From contig CALMWC010000017.1 in the NCBI GenBank assembly GCA_937801655.1, forward strand, positions 1 through 48,713: a stretch of DNA of 48,713 nucleotides. Reading direction: 5' to 3'. Position 1 is the stretch's first letter, and every line of letters starts with the position of its first letter. The notes beneath the pieces were generated by a model, which searched no databases, was not told where the DNA came from, and saw only the letters and a program-made list of their open reading frames with translations. The stretch comes from an uncultured Gammaproteobacteria bacterium (GTDB lineage Bacteria > Pseudomonadota > Gammaproteobacteria > Steroidobacterales > UBA11654). This document shows, in pieces, positions 26,193-34,387 of the stretch. A program made the position numbers and the translations under genes.

Positions 26193-27002
26193 ATGATAGA
26201 AATAAAGAAAGCCTACATTGATATTAACTCTGGACAAATACACTATAGATATAGTGAAGGCATAGGACTGCCACTCATTCTATTTCATAGAACTCCGAGT
26301 AGTTCTGTAATGTATGAAAGAATGATGCATGAGTATAGAGGTAAAAGACCAATCTATGCAATTGATACACCAGGTTTTGGCAGTTCTTTCGATCCTGAAG
26401 GTATGCCAAGCATTAATAATTATCGAGATTGGCTTTGTGAGACCATTGATACTCTTGATATTGATAAGTTTCATATTTATGCTCACCATACTGGTACTCA
26501 CTTTGCAGCTGAAATAGCATTGCTCTGGCCTAAGAGAGTTCTATCACTAGCCTTAAATGGTGCGGCCTATTTCTCAAAAGAAGAAAGAGAACTATTCTTT
26601 AAAAATTTTACACCAGTTCCAAAACCAGATATGAATGGTGAATATCTTCATGAACGATTTACTCTTATTAAAAGTCTTTTTCCAACTTTTAATCCTGAAT
26701 TAGTTAATTTAGAATTAATTGGTGGCCTCAGATCAATTGATGGAAGAAACCAAGCCTTTGCCTCTCTAGAAGAACAAGACTTTGCTTCAGCCCTGCGTCA
26801 AGTTGAGTGCCCTATTCTAGTTATGTCTGCAGTTAATGATTTTTTTATTGATAAATTAGAAATTATTAAAAAAGATATTCCATCTGCAAGAATTGCAGAA
26901 TTAGGAAAAACACTGATTGCCTCGCCAGAACTTGATACAAAAAAAACTGTCAAACTTTTAAATGATTTTATAACAGATACAGAACTACAAGCTAGGGTGT
27001 AA
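26193..27002 (+). CDS. Alpha/beta-hydrolase-fold protein lacking Ser nucleophile
   Basis: A 269-residue alpha/beta-hydrolase fold protein: strand and oxyanion region LILFHRTPSSS (29-38), IYAIDTPGFGSS, then the nucleophile elbow. The elbow reads YAHHTGT (96-102), where the family has G-x-S-x-G, so the nucleophile position is His 99. The C-terminal region where the catalytic His normally sits reads GKTLIASPELD and has none. The acid position may be the Asp of VNDFF. The protein therefore is not a standard serine hydrolase; it may be a binding protein, lyase or enzyme of different mechanism. It is divergent from ubiX and overlaps the convergent DUF4399 gene by 11 bases. Confidence 0.82.
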   Translation: MIEIKKAYIDINSGQIHYRYSEGIGLPLILFHRTPSSSVMYERMMHEYRGKRPIYAIDTPGFGSSFDPEGMPSINNYRDWLCETIDTLDIDKFHIYAHHTGTHFAAEIALLWPKRVLSLALNGAAYFSKEERELFFKNFTPVPKPDMNGEYLHERFTLIKSLFPTFNPELVNLELIGGLRSIDGRNQAFASLEEQDFASALRQVECPILVMSAVNDFFIDKLEIIKKDIPSARIAELGKTLIASPELDTKKTVKLLNDFITDTELQARV

Positions 27003-27420
27003 CTTCAATCTCAATTGGTTTTGAAAATATTGGTTTTTTATGAGGGATATGATTTCCATCACCCAACAATAGTTGAAGGGTATGCTTGCCTGGAGCTAAA
27101 GTAATTTTTGTGTATTCCTGAGCTTTACCAAAATGTAGGTAATTAGTGCTACTTGGAATTGGAGAGTCTAAGCTTGGCAATCCTGAATCAATAATCAAAT
27201 GATGATGCCCTGTATTCTTATCATAGGTTCCCGCTGGAGATAGGTTAAAGTTCTTGATACCAAATACAACTCTAAAAGTTTGTTTGACAACTTCACCATC
27301 CAATGGACTGATAATAAAAACTTCACCATGTTTATTATCATCAGCAAGAGACACAAATGTAATGTTCAAAAATAAAATTGTAAGGATTGTTATGAGATAT
27401 TTTTTATTTTTAGTATTCAT
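26992..27420 (-). CDS. Secreted DUF4399 protein
   Basis: A 142-residue protein with a signal peptide (MNTKNKKYLITILTILFLN and a cleavage site around SLA) and the DUF4399 pattern: ISPLDGEVVKQTFRVVFGI, NTGHHHLIIDSGLP, YLHFGKAQEYTKITLAPGKH and LQLLLGDGNHIPHKKP. Its many histidines (HHH and the later single ones) suggest metal binding, but the function is not known to me. The ATG at 27420 has GGAG ten bases upstream; an in-frame TTG at 27441 would add seven residues before the signal peptide and is less likely. It follows the EVE gene by seven bases and is the last of a three-gene minus-strand unit. Confidence 0.8.
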   Translation of the reverse strand: MNTKNKKYLITILTILFLNITFVSLADDNKHGEVFIISPLDGEVVKQTFRVVFGIKNFNLSPAGTYDKNTGHHHLIIDSGLPSLDSPIPSSTNYLHFGKAQEYTKITLAPGKHTLQLLLGDGNHIPHKKPIFSKPIEIEVTP

Positions 27421-27427
27421 GATTCCA

Positions 27428-27892
27428 TTACTCCATACCAAGTATATAATTCCATTCCTTTTTTTCCAATGGAATTACTGAAAGTCTATTCCCTCTCTGG
27501 AGAAGCTTCATGGACTCTAAAGATTTCTGATTTCTGAGTTCACTGAGTGTGATTTTTCTTTTTAAATGTCTTTGATACTTAACATCAATCATTAGCCATC
27601 TTGGTTGATCTGGATCGCTTTTAGAATCAAAGTATTTTTCTCCTTTAATAAAAGCCGTATGATCTGGATAGCTTTTACTGGCTATCTCCATTAAACCAAC
27701 AATACCTGGCTCTTTACAATTAGAATGATAAAAAAAAGCTTGATCGCCAATTTGCATCTTATCCCTGAAGAAATTCCTAACTTGATAATTTCTAATACCA
27801 TCCCAGTGATCAATGCTGAAAGACTCTAAGTCATCAATGCTATAAGTATCTGGTTCAGACTTCATTAGCCAGTATTGTATTTTTTTCACCAT
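27428..27892 (-). CDS. EVE-domain protein (Thy28-like)
   Basis: A 154-residue single EVE domain: YWLMKSEPDTYSIDDLE, DHWDGIRNYQVRNFFRDKM, QAFFYHSNCKEPGIVGLMEI and a C-terminal LLQRGNRLSVIPLEKKEWNYI. EVE domains resemble PUA and YTH domains and are thought to bind modified bases in nucleic acids; the single-domain bacterial form has no assigned role. The ATG overlaps the end of the carboxylesterase gene by seven bases (the esterase ends CCATGGTGA, and EVE starts at ATGGTG), which indicates coupled translation although no functional link is obvious. Confidence 0.9.
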   Translation of the reverse strand: MVKKIQYWLMKSEPDTYSIDDLESFSIDHWDGIRNYQVRNFFRDKMQIGDQAFFYHSNCKEPGIVGLMEIASKSYPDHTAFIKGEKYFDSKSDPDQPRWLMIDVKYQRHLKRKITLSELRNQKSLESMKLLQRGNRLSVIPLEKKEWNYILGME

Positions 27893-29745
27893 GGTTCATC
27901 CATTTCTGCATACCAATAATTTCTCCATTCTATGTCTGGATTGAATTCTTTGCAAAGACCTTCATTAAATTCATATAAATATTCTGGATTTTCCAAGCCA
28001 TCATATTGAATAGCAATATCAACCATCTCACACTTATATTTGTCACTGAGATCCTGATCTTCAGCTATCTGAAAAAATAAAGATTCCTTGGTAAGACTCT
28101 TGGATGTCATTCTAATGCCACGGTCTCTATATGAATCAAAAATCATATATTTTGGCGATTGCTCATTCATTTCTGACCATGCTTTCCAAGTAGGAAGATC
28201 ATTATTTCTGCCAGTTCTAGGATCACCATTGTATGCAAATTCAGCCCAATAACTCATCATGGAATTTGACAGTTGCTTCATTGATTTTAGATTTGTTCGG
28301 CTGACCATATAATCCGATAAAGTATCCATTTCTAGATCTCCCATGATAAATGGAATCTCAAATGCATGTGCTGCTCCAAGCAGATCTGATAAATCAAGAC
28401 CATATTTATTAGGCTCTTCATCCCAATCAAAACGATATGCAAAAATAGAATTCTTACCAGATTTCACTAAATCTCTAGCCGGTTGATCAACCGCTAAAAG
28501 TTTCCAAGTATTGGAACGATGCTTTGAAACTGCATTATAATTATTGATATCCTTGATGAATGGCAATCCAAAAATACTTCTAGTGAGTCTTTCATTTTCT
28601 ATCAGGAAAAGCTTATTTTCATCCCTATTGGTCCCAAAAATAATCGGTATATCTTTAGATAGTCCATTTATTATGGACTCGATAATCCCTTCTTCATTCA
28701 GGACATTGCCATCTGGAAAAGGTCTTAACATTTCATTGGTGTTTATTTTAGCATCCAAATAGGCTCTGTATATCTCATCTGTTGTAGCCGATCTTAAGAT
28801 ATCATTAATGGCTTGATCTTCCATTGTTGACTGGACTTTTAAAGCATCCTCTCTATCTTTAGCCATTTTTTTGATGATCAACAAGCGATTGAAAAGTTCT
28901 TTTGAAGAATAATTCTTCCACGGAAGTGGATCAGATAGAAAACTTTGTGAATGTTTAATATCTCCAGGTTTGACACCTCCACTTTGAATAATTGCCTTGT
29001 GAAATAAACCAGTTGCTAAGGGTGATGATAGCAAGGCTGCAACATTATAACCGCCTGCTGATTCTCCAAATATTGTGACATTATTCTTGTCGCCACCAAA
29101 GTTACTAATATTATTCTGAACCCATTCCAACGCTTGAATGGTATCAAGATTGCCATAATTACCTGAAGAATTAATTTCATTTGAAAGCTCATTAATACTA
29201 GGATGATTGAACCAGCCAAAAGGTCCCAATCTATAATTAATGGTCACCACAATAACATCATGATTTTTAACTAATTGTGACGGATTGTAAAAATTAGAGT
29301 TGCCAGACATATTACTGCCCCCATGAATCCATACCATGACAGGGTATTTTACAGAATTGACAACTTCATCATTATCAGTTTTTGGGGTCCAGATATTTAA
29401 ATTAAGGCAATCCTCTGAGCCAACAGTGCTATTCCATATACCCAGACTAGAATTAATCAATGAACCTTTTTGCGTACAAAAATCACCAAAGGTAATGGCT
29501 TTCTTCACTCCTGTCCAAGAAACAGGCTCTTGAGCTGTTTTCCATCTATAATCAGTATCAGGTATGCTTCCATACTGAATACCTAACCATTGGTATGTTT
29601 TACCATTATCAATACCAATAACGCTTCCAGATTGAGTGTTTCTCAATGTATTAGGATCAACTTCTGCTTTCTCAATAAAAACACTACAAGAAGTAATAAA
29701 ACTAATAGTAAGTGTAAAAAAGATTAATTTATTTGTAAGTTGCAT
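27886..29745 (-). CDS. Type B carboxylesterase lipoprotein
   Basis: A 619-residue carboxylesterase/cholinesterase-type hydrolase. The signal FFTLTISFITSC ends in Cys 20, so it is probably a lipoprotein in the periplasm or outer membrane. The family signature EDCLNLNIWTP is near 111, the oxyanion motif WIHGGSNMSG near 139, and the catalytic triad is Ser 229 in FGESAGG, Glu 376 in GTNRDENKLF and His 460 in GAAHAFEIPF. All three residues are intact, so esterase activity is expected; the natural ester is unknown. It is the first gene of the unit esterase-EVE-DUF4399 and is divergent from the Wzi-like gene across 88 bases. Confidence 0.92.
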   Translation of the reverse strand: MQLTNKLIFFTLTISFITSCSVFIEKAEVDPNTLRNTQSGSVIGIDNGKTYQWLGIQYGSIPDTDYRWKTAQEPVSWTGVKKAITFGDFCTQKGSLINSSLGIWNSTVGSEDCLNLNIWTPKTDNDEVVNSVKYPVMVWIHGGSNMSGNSNFYNPSQLVKNHDVIVVTINYRLGPFGWFNHPSINELSNEINSSGNYGNLDTIQALEWVQNNISNFGGDKNNVTIFGESAGGYNVAALLSSPLATGLFHKAIIQSGGVKPGDIKHSQSFLSDPLPWKNYSSKELFNRLLIIKKMAKDREDALKVQSTMEDQAINDILRSATTDEIYRAYLDAKINTNEMLRPFPDGNVLNEEGIIESIINGLSKDIPIIFGTNRDENKLFLIENERLTRSIFGLPFIKDINNYNAVSKHRSNTWKLLAVDQPARDLVKSGKNSIFAYRFDWDEEPNKYGLDLSDLLGAAHAFEIPFIMGDLEMDTLSDYMVSRTNLKSMKQLSNSMMSYWAEFAYNGDPRTGRNNDLPTWKAWSEMNEQSPKYMIFDSYRDRGIRMTSKSLTKESLFFQIAEDQDLSDKYKCEMVDIAIQYDGLENPEYLYEFNEGLCKEFNPDIEWRNYWYAEMDEPW

Positions 29746-29833
29746 GATGCTGCCTTGATTATATTTTAAAAATGATAATATTCAATTTCTATATATTTTA
29801 AACATTCAGTAATCTTAAGTAGTAGAATACAAA

Positions 29834-31612
29834 ATGATGAAAAACAGAATTATATTTAAGAATATTTTTTTAGCAAACTTAGCTTTTGCTTTGATAGCTA
29901 ATTCATATTTTCTAAAAGCTGAGCCATGGTCAAACCCTGATGATCTATTAATCAGGCATGATATTCATCTATTGGTTGATTCAGGTGTACTCAATATACC
30001 CATTACTACATGGCCTTTATCTTGGGGTGATATTGCTTATAACCTATCAAAAAATGAATCTGAAATGACTTTGATTCAATTGGCCTCTTATAATCGGGTT
30101 AAAGAATCCTTAATGAATGCACAAGAGTTAGGAGTATTTGGAGCAACAGAAGTAAAAGTTTCAAAAAACCCCAAGCAAATAACGTCATTTAATGATGTAG
30201 TCACTACCAGCAAATCTGTCGCTGCTAGTACTTCTTATTTTTCTAAAAATATTGCAATCAATCTTAAAGTTAATAAAGCACCCGGCAGCTCAACAATGGA
30301 TGAATCTTATCTATCAGTTGCCAAAGGTAATTATTCATTTTCGCTGGGTTCAAAGAAGAATTGGTGGGGGCCAGGCTGGAATGGGAGCTTAGCTTTATCA
30401 ACAAATGCTCGTCCACTGAATGGTCTTTCAATTGAAAGGAATTTTTCAGATCCTTCAGAGTTAAATTTTTTAAATTGGGTTGGACCTTGGGATGTTTCTT
30501 TATTGATTGCAGAAATGGATAACTCAAGAAATTTTTATGGTGCTAGGATTGGAATGAGACCATTACAAAATTTGGAAATTGGTTTCACTGGAACCTCTGT
30601 AGACAATGGAATAAGAATGATATGTGATCAATCTCTATGCCAAGATTTATCCACATTCCAAGAAGATTCAAATTATAACTTATTAGGGTTTGACTTCAGA
30701 TCTTCACATCAATCAAGAGAGCTTCCTTTTGCTTTATACGGTCAGCTAATGGGAGAATCATTTAGAGAATCTATGGGTCTTTTTGGTTTTGAAACCTGGG
30801 GCTCAATAGATAATTTTAAGGAATTTGAAGGATATCGTATTTTTACAGAAGTGACTTCAACAAGTTGTAATTTTTATAAAAATGACTCTTCAAACTATGG
30901 GTGTGCTTACCGAGAATCTTTTTATGAAGATGGTTATCGATACGAAGGAATTAATATTGGTCACAGTATTGATGGTGATTCACTCCTTGTATCCATGGGT
31001 GGTATCTTGATAGGTGAGAATTCACAGTTATTCAAATCAAGTGTATCTATAGGGCAATTAAATCGAGGATCAAATCCTGCTTATCAATTGAGGGGAAATA
31101 GAACTGATTATTTTAATTTTGATCTTGGTTATCAATTCGATTTATATTGGTTTGATATTGGCCTAGGTAGTTTTGATGTCGGTCTTGGTATAGATCTATA
31201 CAAAGATAAAATAACTGGTAATTCTGAAAATGAACCTCGAATTTATTTAGCTTGGGTTAAGGATGCGACTATCAATTCTTCTGAATCAAGAAATTATTCT
31301 GATTATCTAGAACTCATTGAAGTAAGTGATAAAAAGATTATAGAAGAAACAATTTTAGAAGATCCCTTCTCAATAGATCAATATCTTTTATTAAATGATC
31401 TTGAATTAAATGAGATCATACTATTGGTCGATAAAGTTTCTTCAGGTAGAAATGATGCAGATCTTAAGTCAATTCAGCCTGTTTACAAAAATCAAAGTTT
31501 CTCAAAACCAGCCTATAATTTAGATGTTGATGCAATGGTTGCACCAAATGATCTTTCTGAATATATGAATTTAATGGATCAAACCATTAATGAAAGAGGA
31601 AATTTTAACTAA
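29834..31612 (+). CDS. Wzi-like outer-membrane beta-barrel
   Basis: A 592-residue outer-membrane protein of the capsule assembly Wzi family. The signal peptide ends near YFLKA; the mature N-terminus EPWSNPDDLLIRHDIHLLVD with LNIPITTWPLSWGDI matches the helical plug start, and KNWWGPGWNGSLALSTNARP is the most diagnostic segment. Wzi in E. coli K30 is an 18-stranded barrel that anchors capsular polysaccharide. No capsule export or polymerase gene is present here, so the ligand may be another surface polysaccharide. The last 100 residues are not barrel-like and are acidic. Two ATGs are adjacent at 29834 and 29837. The stop interleaves with that of the convergent amidohydrolase gene (four bases). 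Confidence 0.85.
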   Translation: MMKNRIIFKNIFLANLAFALIANSYFLKAEPWSNPDDLLIRHDIHLLVDSGVLNIPITTWPLSWGDIAYNLSKNESEMTLIQLASYNRVKESLMNAQELGVFGATEVKVSKNPKQITSFNDVVTTSKSVAASTSYFSKNIAINLKVNKAPGSSTMDESYLSVAKGNYSFSLGSKKNWWGPGWNGSLALSTNARPLNGLSIERNFSDPSELNFLNWVGPWDVSLLIAEMDNSRNFYGARIGMRPLQNLEIGFTGTSVDNGIRMICDQSLCQDLSTFQEDSNYNLLGFDFRSSHQSRELPFALYGQLMGESFRESMGLFGFETWGSIDNFKEFEGYRIFTEVTSTSCNFYKNDSSNYGCAYRESFYEDGYRYEGINIGHSIDGDSLLVSMGGILIGENSQLFKSSVSIGQLNRGSNPAYQLRGNRTDYFNFDLGYQFDLYWFDIGLGSFDVGLGIDLYKDKITGNSENEPRIYLAWVKDATINSSESRNYSDYLELIEVSDKKIIEETILEDPFSIDQYLLLNDLELNEIILLVDKVSSGRNDADLKSIQPVYKNQSFSKPAYNLDVDAMVAPNDLSEYMNLMDQTINERGNFN

Positions 31613-32847
31613 TCCAAACCCAGTTTTTTAAGATAACGGTCTCTCAGTCTTTGAGATCGAGTGATGGTATTAATATTTTTCCCATCAATATATATTTTTG
31701 TCGTAAAGGAAGATACTTCTAAGGGATGACCATCCCAAATCAAAAGATCAGCATCCTTACCAACCTCTATAGAACCTATTGATTCTGACAGTCCAAAAAC
31801 AGAAGCCACATTTATAGTCAATGCCTTTAATGCTTCGTGTTCCGGCAACCCATAAGCAACAGCATTACCAGCTCCTTGTCGACTGAGATAAGAATTATGT
31901 GTGTCTTGCGAAGTAATGAGTAATTTAACTCCTGCATTATAGAGTATTGCTGCATTGTCCATCCTAGCAGCGATTGAATCAAAAGAACTGGGAATGTTAT
32001 CCATAGGATCAAGGATTACAGGTATTGATTGAATCGCAATCATATCAGCAATACGCCAAGCTTCTTTAGCGCCTGCAAAAATAATTTCAATTTCATTTTC
32101 ATTAGAGAAGCGAATCATCCTGAGCATATCTCTCGCCCTATCGACTCTAATAATTAAAGGAATCTCTCGATTGATAACTCTTAAAATTGCTTCTAAATCT
32201 CTCGGAGTATAATTACCAAATTCAAAATAGCCTCCTCTCATTATCTGAGATCTTGATTTATGATAATTTCTAGCTTTTGTAATTGAATCTTTTATCAATA
32301 ACATTTGTGAAGCTCTTGAGCCTTCATTACCTCCAAAACTCATAGTCATAGCTACATCCTGTCCAATGGATTCTTCTGTCAATTTTCCATCCAGTTTAAA
32401 GGCTGAAGCCATTCCTGAAAAAATATGATTTCCAGAAGATGGGGTCACGATTGCACTGGTGATTCCACCTGTCCTATTATGTGGAATCAAAGCAGAAGAA
32501 GGGTTAAAAGCATCAATAATACTAAAGCCTGAAGAGAAATAATCACTTGAATCATCTCTTGTTTCAGCTTCAAGTTCTATTTCTTGAATGCCTATCATGC
32601 TATGAGGTGCAATTAAGCCTGGTGTTATAAAATGATTTGAAGCATCAACAATAATAGCTGCATTATGTTCAAGGTTTTGACCAACTTCTGTTATTAAGCC
32701 ATCACTAATAAGAAGATCAGTATTTTCAAGTATACCCAGTTCCATTGCAGTCATAACAGTGGCATTCTTAATCAAGATTGTCTCATGATTCTCTGCATAC
32801 AAGGGTGCACAGAGAAAGAAAAATAAATATATTTTTATGTTTTTCAT
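31609..32847 (-). CDS. Secreted amidohydrolase-like protein, metal site lost
   Basis: A 412-residue member of the amidohydrolase superfamily with a signal peptide (MKNIKIYLFFFLCAPLYA). The fold is recognisable from ILIKNATVMT, TPGLIAPHSMIG, and the C-terminal ALTINVASVFGLSESIGSIE and GKDADLLIWDGHPL. The metal ligands are mostly gone: the HxH motif reads PHSM (H82 only), the position of the later paired His reads FAGA, and the HSD motif reads TSQD. It is therefore probably a non-catalytic partner. It starts at an ATGA overlap with the stop of the related upstream gene, so the two are made together, plausibly as a hetero-oligomer. Whether it has any reaction of its own cannot be said. Confidence 0.82.
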   Translation of the reverse strand: MKNIKIYLFFFLCAPLYAENHETILIKNATVMTAMELGILENTDLLISDGLITEVGQNLEHNAAIIVDASNHFITPGLIAPHSMIGIQEIELEAETRDDSSDYFSSGFSIIDAFNPSSALIPHNRTGGITSAIVTPSSGNHIFSGMASAFKLDGKLTEESIGQDVAMTMSFGGNEGSRASQMLLIKDSITKARNYHKSRSQIMRGGYFEFGNYTPRDLEAILRVINREIPLIIRVDRARDMLRMIRFSNENEIEIIFAGAKEAWRIADMIAIQSIPVILDPMDNIPSSFDSIAARMDNAAILYNAGVKLLITSQDTHNSYLSRQGAGNAVAYGLPEHEALKALTINVASVFGLSESIGSIEVGKDADLLIWDGHPLEVSSFTTKIYIDGKNINTITRSQRLRDRYLKKLGLD

Positions 32848-34262
32848 AATCTATCATCCTCTGGATTTATAATACCCAAATCAAAGTCTGTTCTTATGAA
32901 GCTATTATCATTGACGGCATCAAATGATAAATGCCCATCTATAAAGACTTTTTCTGCTTTGGTAAAAGTACTAAAAGGATCGCCATCCCAAATAACAAGA
33001 TCTGCCATTTTTCCTACTTCCAGACTTCCCACATGGTCAGCAATACCTAAAGCTTTTGCCGGATTAATAGTGATCCATTTTATGGCTCTCGCTTTTGAGA
33101 TATCCAATCCTGCTCTTAAACCAGCAGACCTAGCTTTTGCAGCCTCTTGATTGAGATGCTGGATACCTACAGCAGAATCGGAATGTACAATTGCACAACC
33201 TGTGCCATTGAGAGCTTGATCAACCATAGCAACATTTTCCCAAACCATATCATAAGCTTCATTTTTGAAGCCCCACCAATCAGCCCACATAGCAGCACAA
33301 ACTCCATTTTCAGCTAATAGGTCTGCAACTTTGTAAGCTTCGATGGCATGATGAAAAGTAGTAACTTTATAATTAAATTCTTTAGCTATATCCATCATCA
33401 CTGCCATCTCCTCTCCTCGGTAGCAATGATTCTGAATTAGAATTTCACCCTTGAGAACACCCGTCAGTGTTTCCATTTTTAAATCTCTTTTGAATAATTT
33501 CTCATCTTCATCAGAGTCCTCTTCCATAGAGCTTGCTTCATATAGAGCGAGTTCTTCCATATAGCTTTGAGCATCAATCCATGCTGCCCGATAACCAGCA
33601 ACATTGCCCATACGGGTTGAAGGTTCGCTGTCTCTGTAACCATAAACTCTTTTTGGATTTTCACCGCATGCCATCTTGAGAGTATAAGGGGCATTGGGAA
33701 ATTTCATTCCTTGAACAGTAACACTCCTAGTATTCTTGAGGGTAACACCCCTTCCACCAAACAGATTCGCTGAACCGGGCAAAACATGAAAAGTAGTAAC
33801 GCCACCTTTAAGAGCTAGTGTGAATTGAGGGTCTTGTGTCCAAACAGAATGCTCTGCCCAAACATGAGGAGTCACAGGACTAGTTGCTTCATTGCCATCA
33901 CTATTGCCTCGCAATGATGGTGCAGGATAAACTCCCATATGCGAATGGATATCAATAATACCAGGTGTAATCCATTTTCCTTTAGCATCAATTATTTCAG
34001 CACCATTTGTGTCATCTGTACCCAATGAAACAATTTTATTGTTCTCGATAAGAATGGAAGAAGTTTCCAAAAGCTCGCCTGTTCCTGTGAGAATATTTGC
34101 ATTCTTGATTAAGATTCTTGGACTCGCTTCAGGTTTGTAAGTGGACTGATAAGCTTGATTGATTAATTCAGATTCACTTTTGCTATGAGATAAATCGCTA
34201 GAAATAACTAAGGATAAAAAAATTAATGCACTGCACGCTTTATTTTCTAGAATACTTTTCAT
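32844..34262 (-). CDS. Secreted metal-dependent amidohydrolase
   Basis: A 472-residue imidazolonepropionase-like amidohydrolase. The first 28 residues form a signal peptide. The metal-site motifs are intact: HSH at 106-108 in IIDIHSHMG, H279 in LIQNHCYRG, FHH at 303-305, and HSD at 360-362, followed by the usual C-terminal GSLEVGKMADLVIWDGDP. Relatives include Xaa-Pro or N-acyl amino acid hydrolases; substrate is not predictable. An acidic loop (SMEEDSDEDEK at 245-255) is unusual. It is the first gene of a two-gene unit with the degenerate homologue downstream, and is divergent from the PQQ dehydrogenase across 125 AT-rich bases. Confidence 0.88.
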   Translation of the reverse strand: MKSILENKACSALIFLSLVISSDLSHSKSESELINQAYQSTYKPEASPRILIKNANILTGTGELLETSSILIENNKIVSLGTDDTNGAEIIDAKGKWITPGIIDIHSHMGVYPAPSLRGNSDGNEATSPVTPHVWAEHSVWTQDPQFTLALKGGVTTFHVLPGSANLFGGRGVTLKNTRSVTVQGMKFPNAPYTLKMACGENPKRVYGYRDSEPSTRMGNVAGYRAAWIDAQSYMEELALYEASSMEEDSDEDEKLFKRDLKMETLTGVLKGEILIQNHCYRGEEMAVMMDIAKEFNYKVTTFHHAIEAYKVADLLAENGVCAAMWADWWGFKNEAYDMVWENVAMVDQALNGTGCAIVHSDSAVGIQHLNQEAAKARSAGLRAGLDISKARAIKWITINPAKALGIADHVGSLEVGKMADLVIWDGDPFSTFTKAEKVFIDGHLSFDAVNDNSFIRTDFDLGIINPEDDRL

Positions 34263-34387
34263 AATTTTCTCTTATTTGATATCAATTAAGCATACTACTA
34301 TAAGAAACTTAATAAAATAGAGTCGATAAACTATATTTTTAGAAAAATACTAGATTAATAACATTTTTTATTTACAATCATAAGGCT

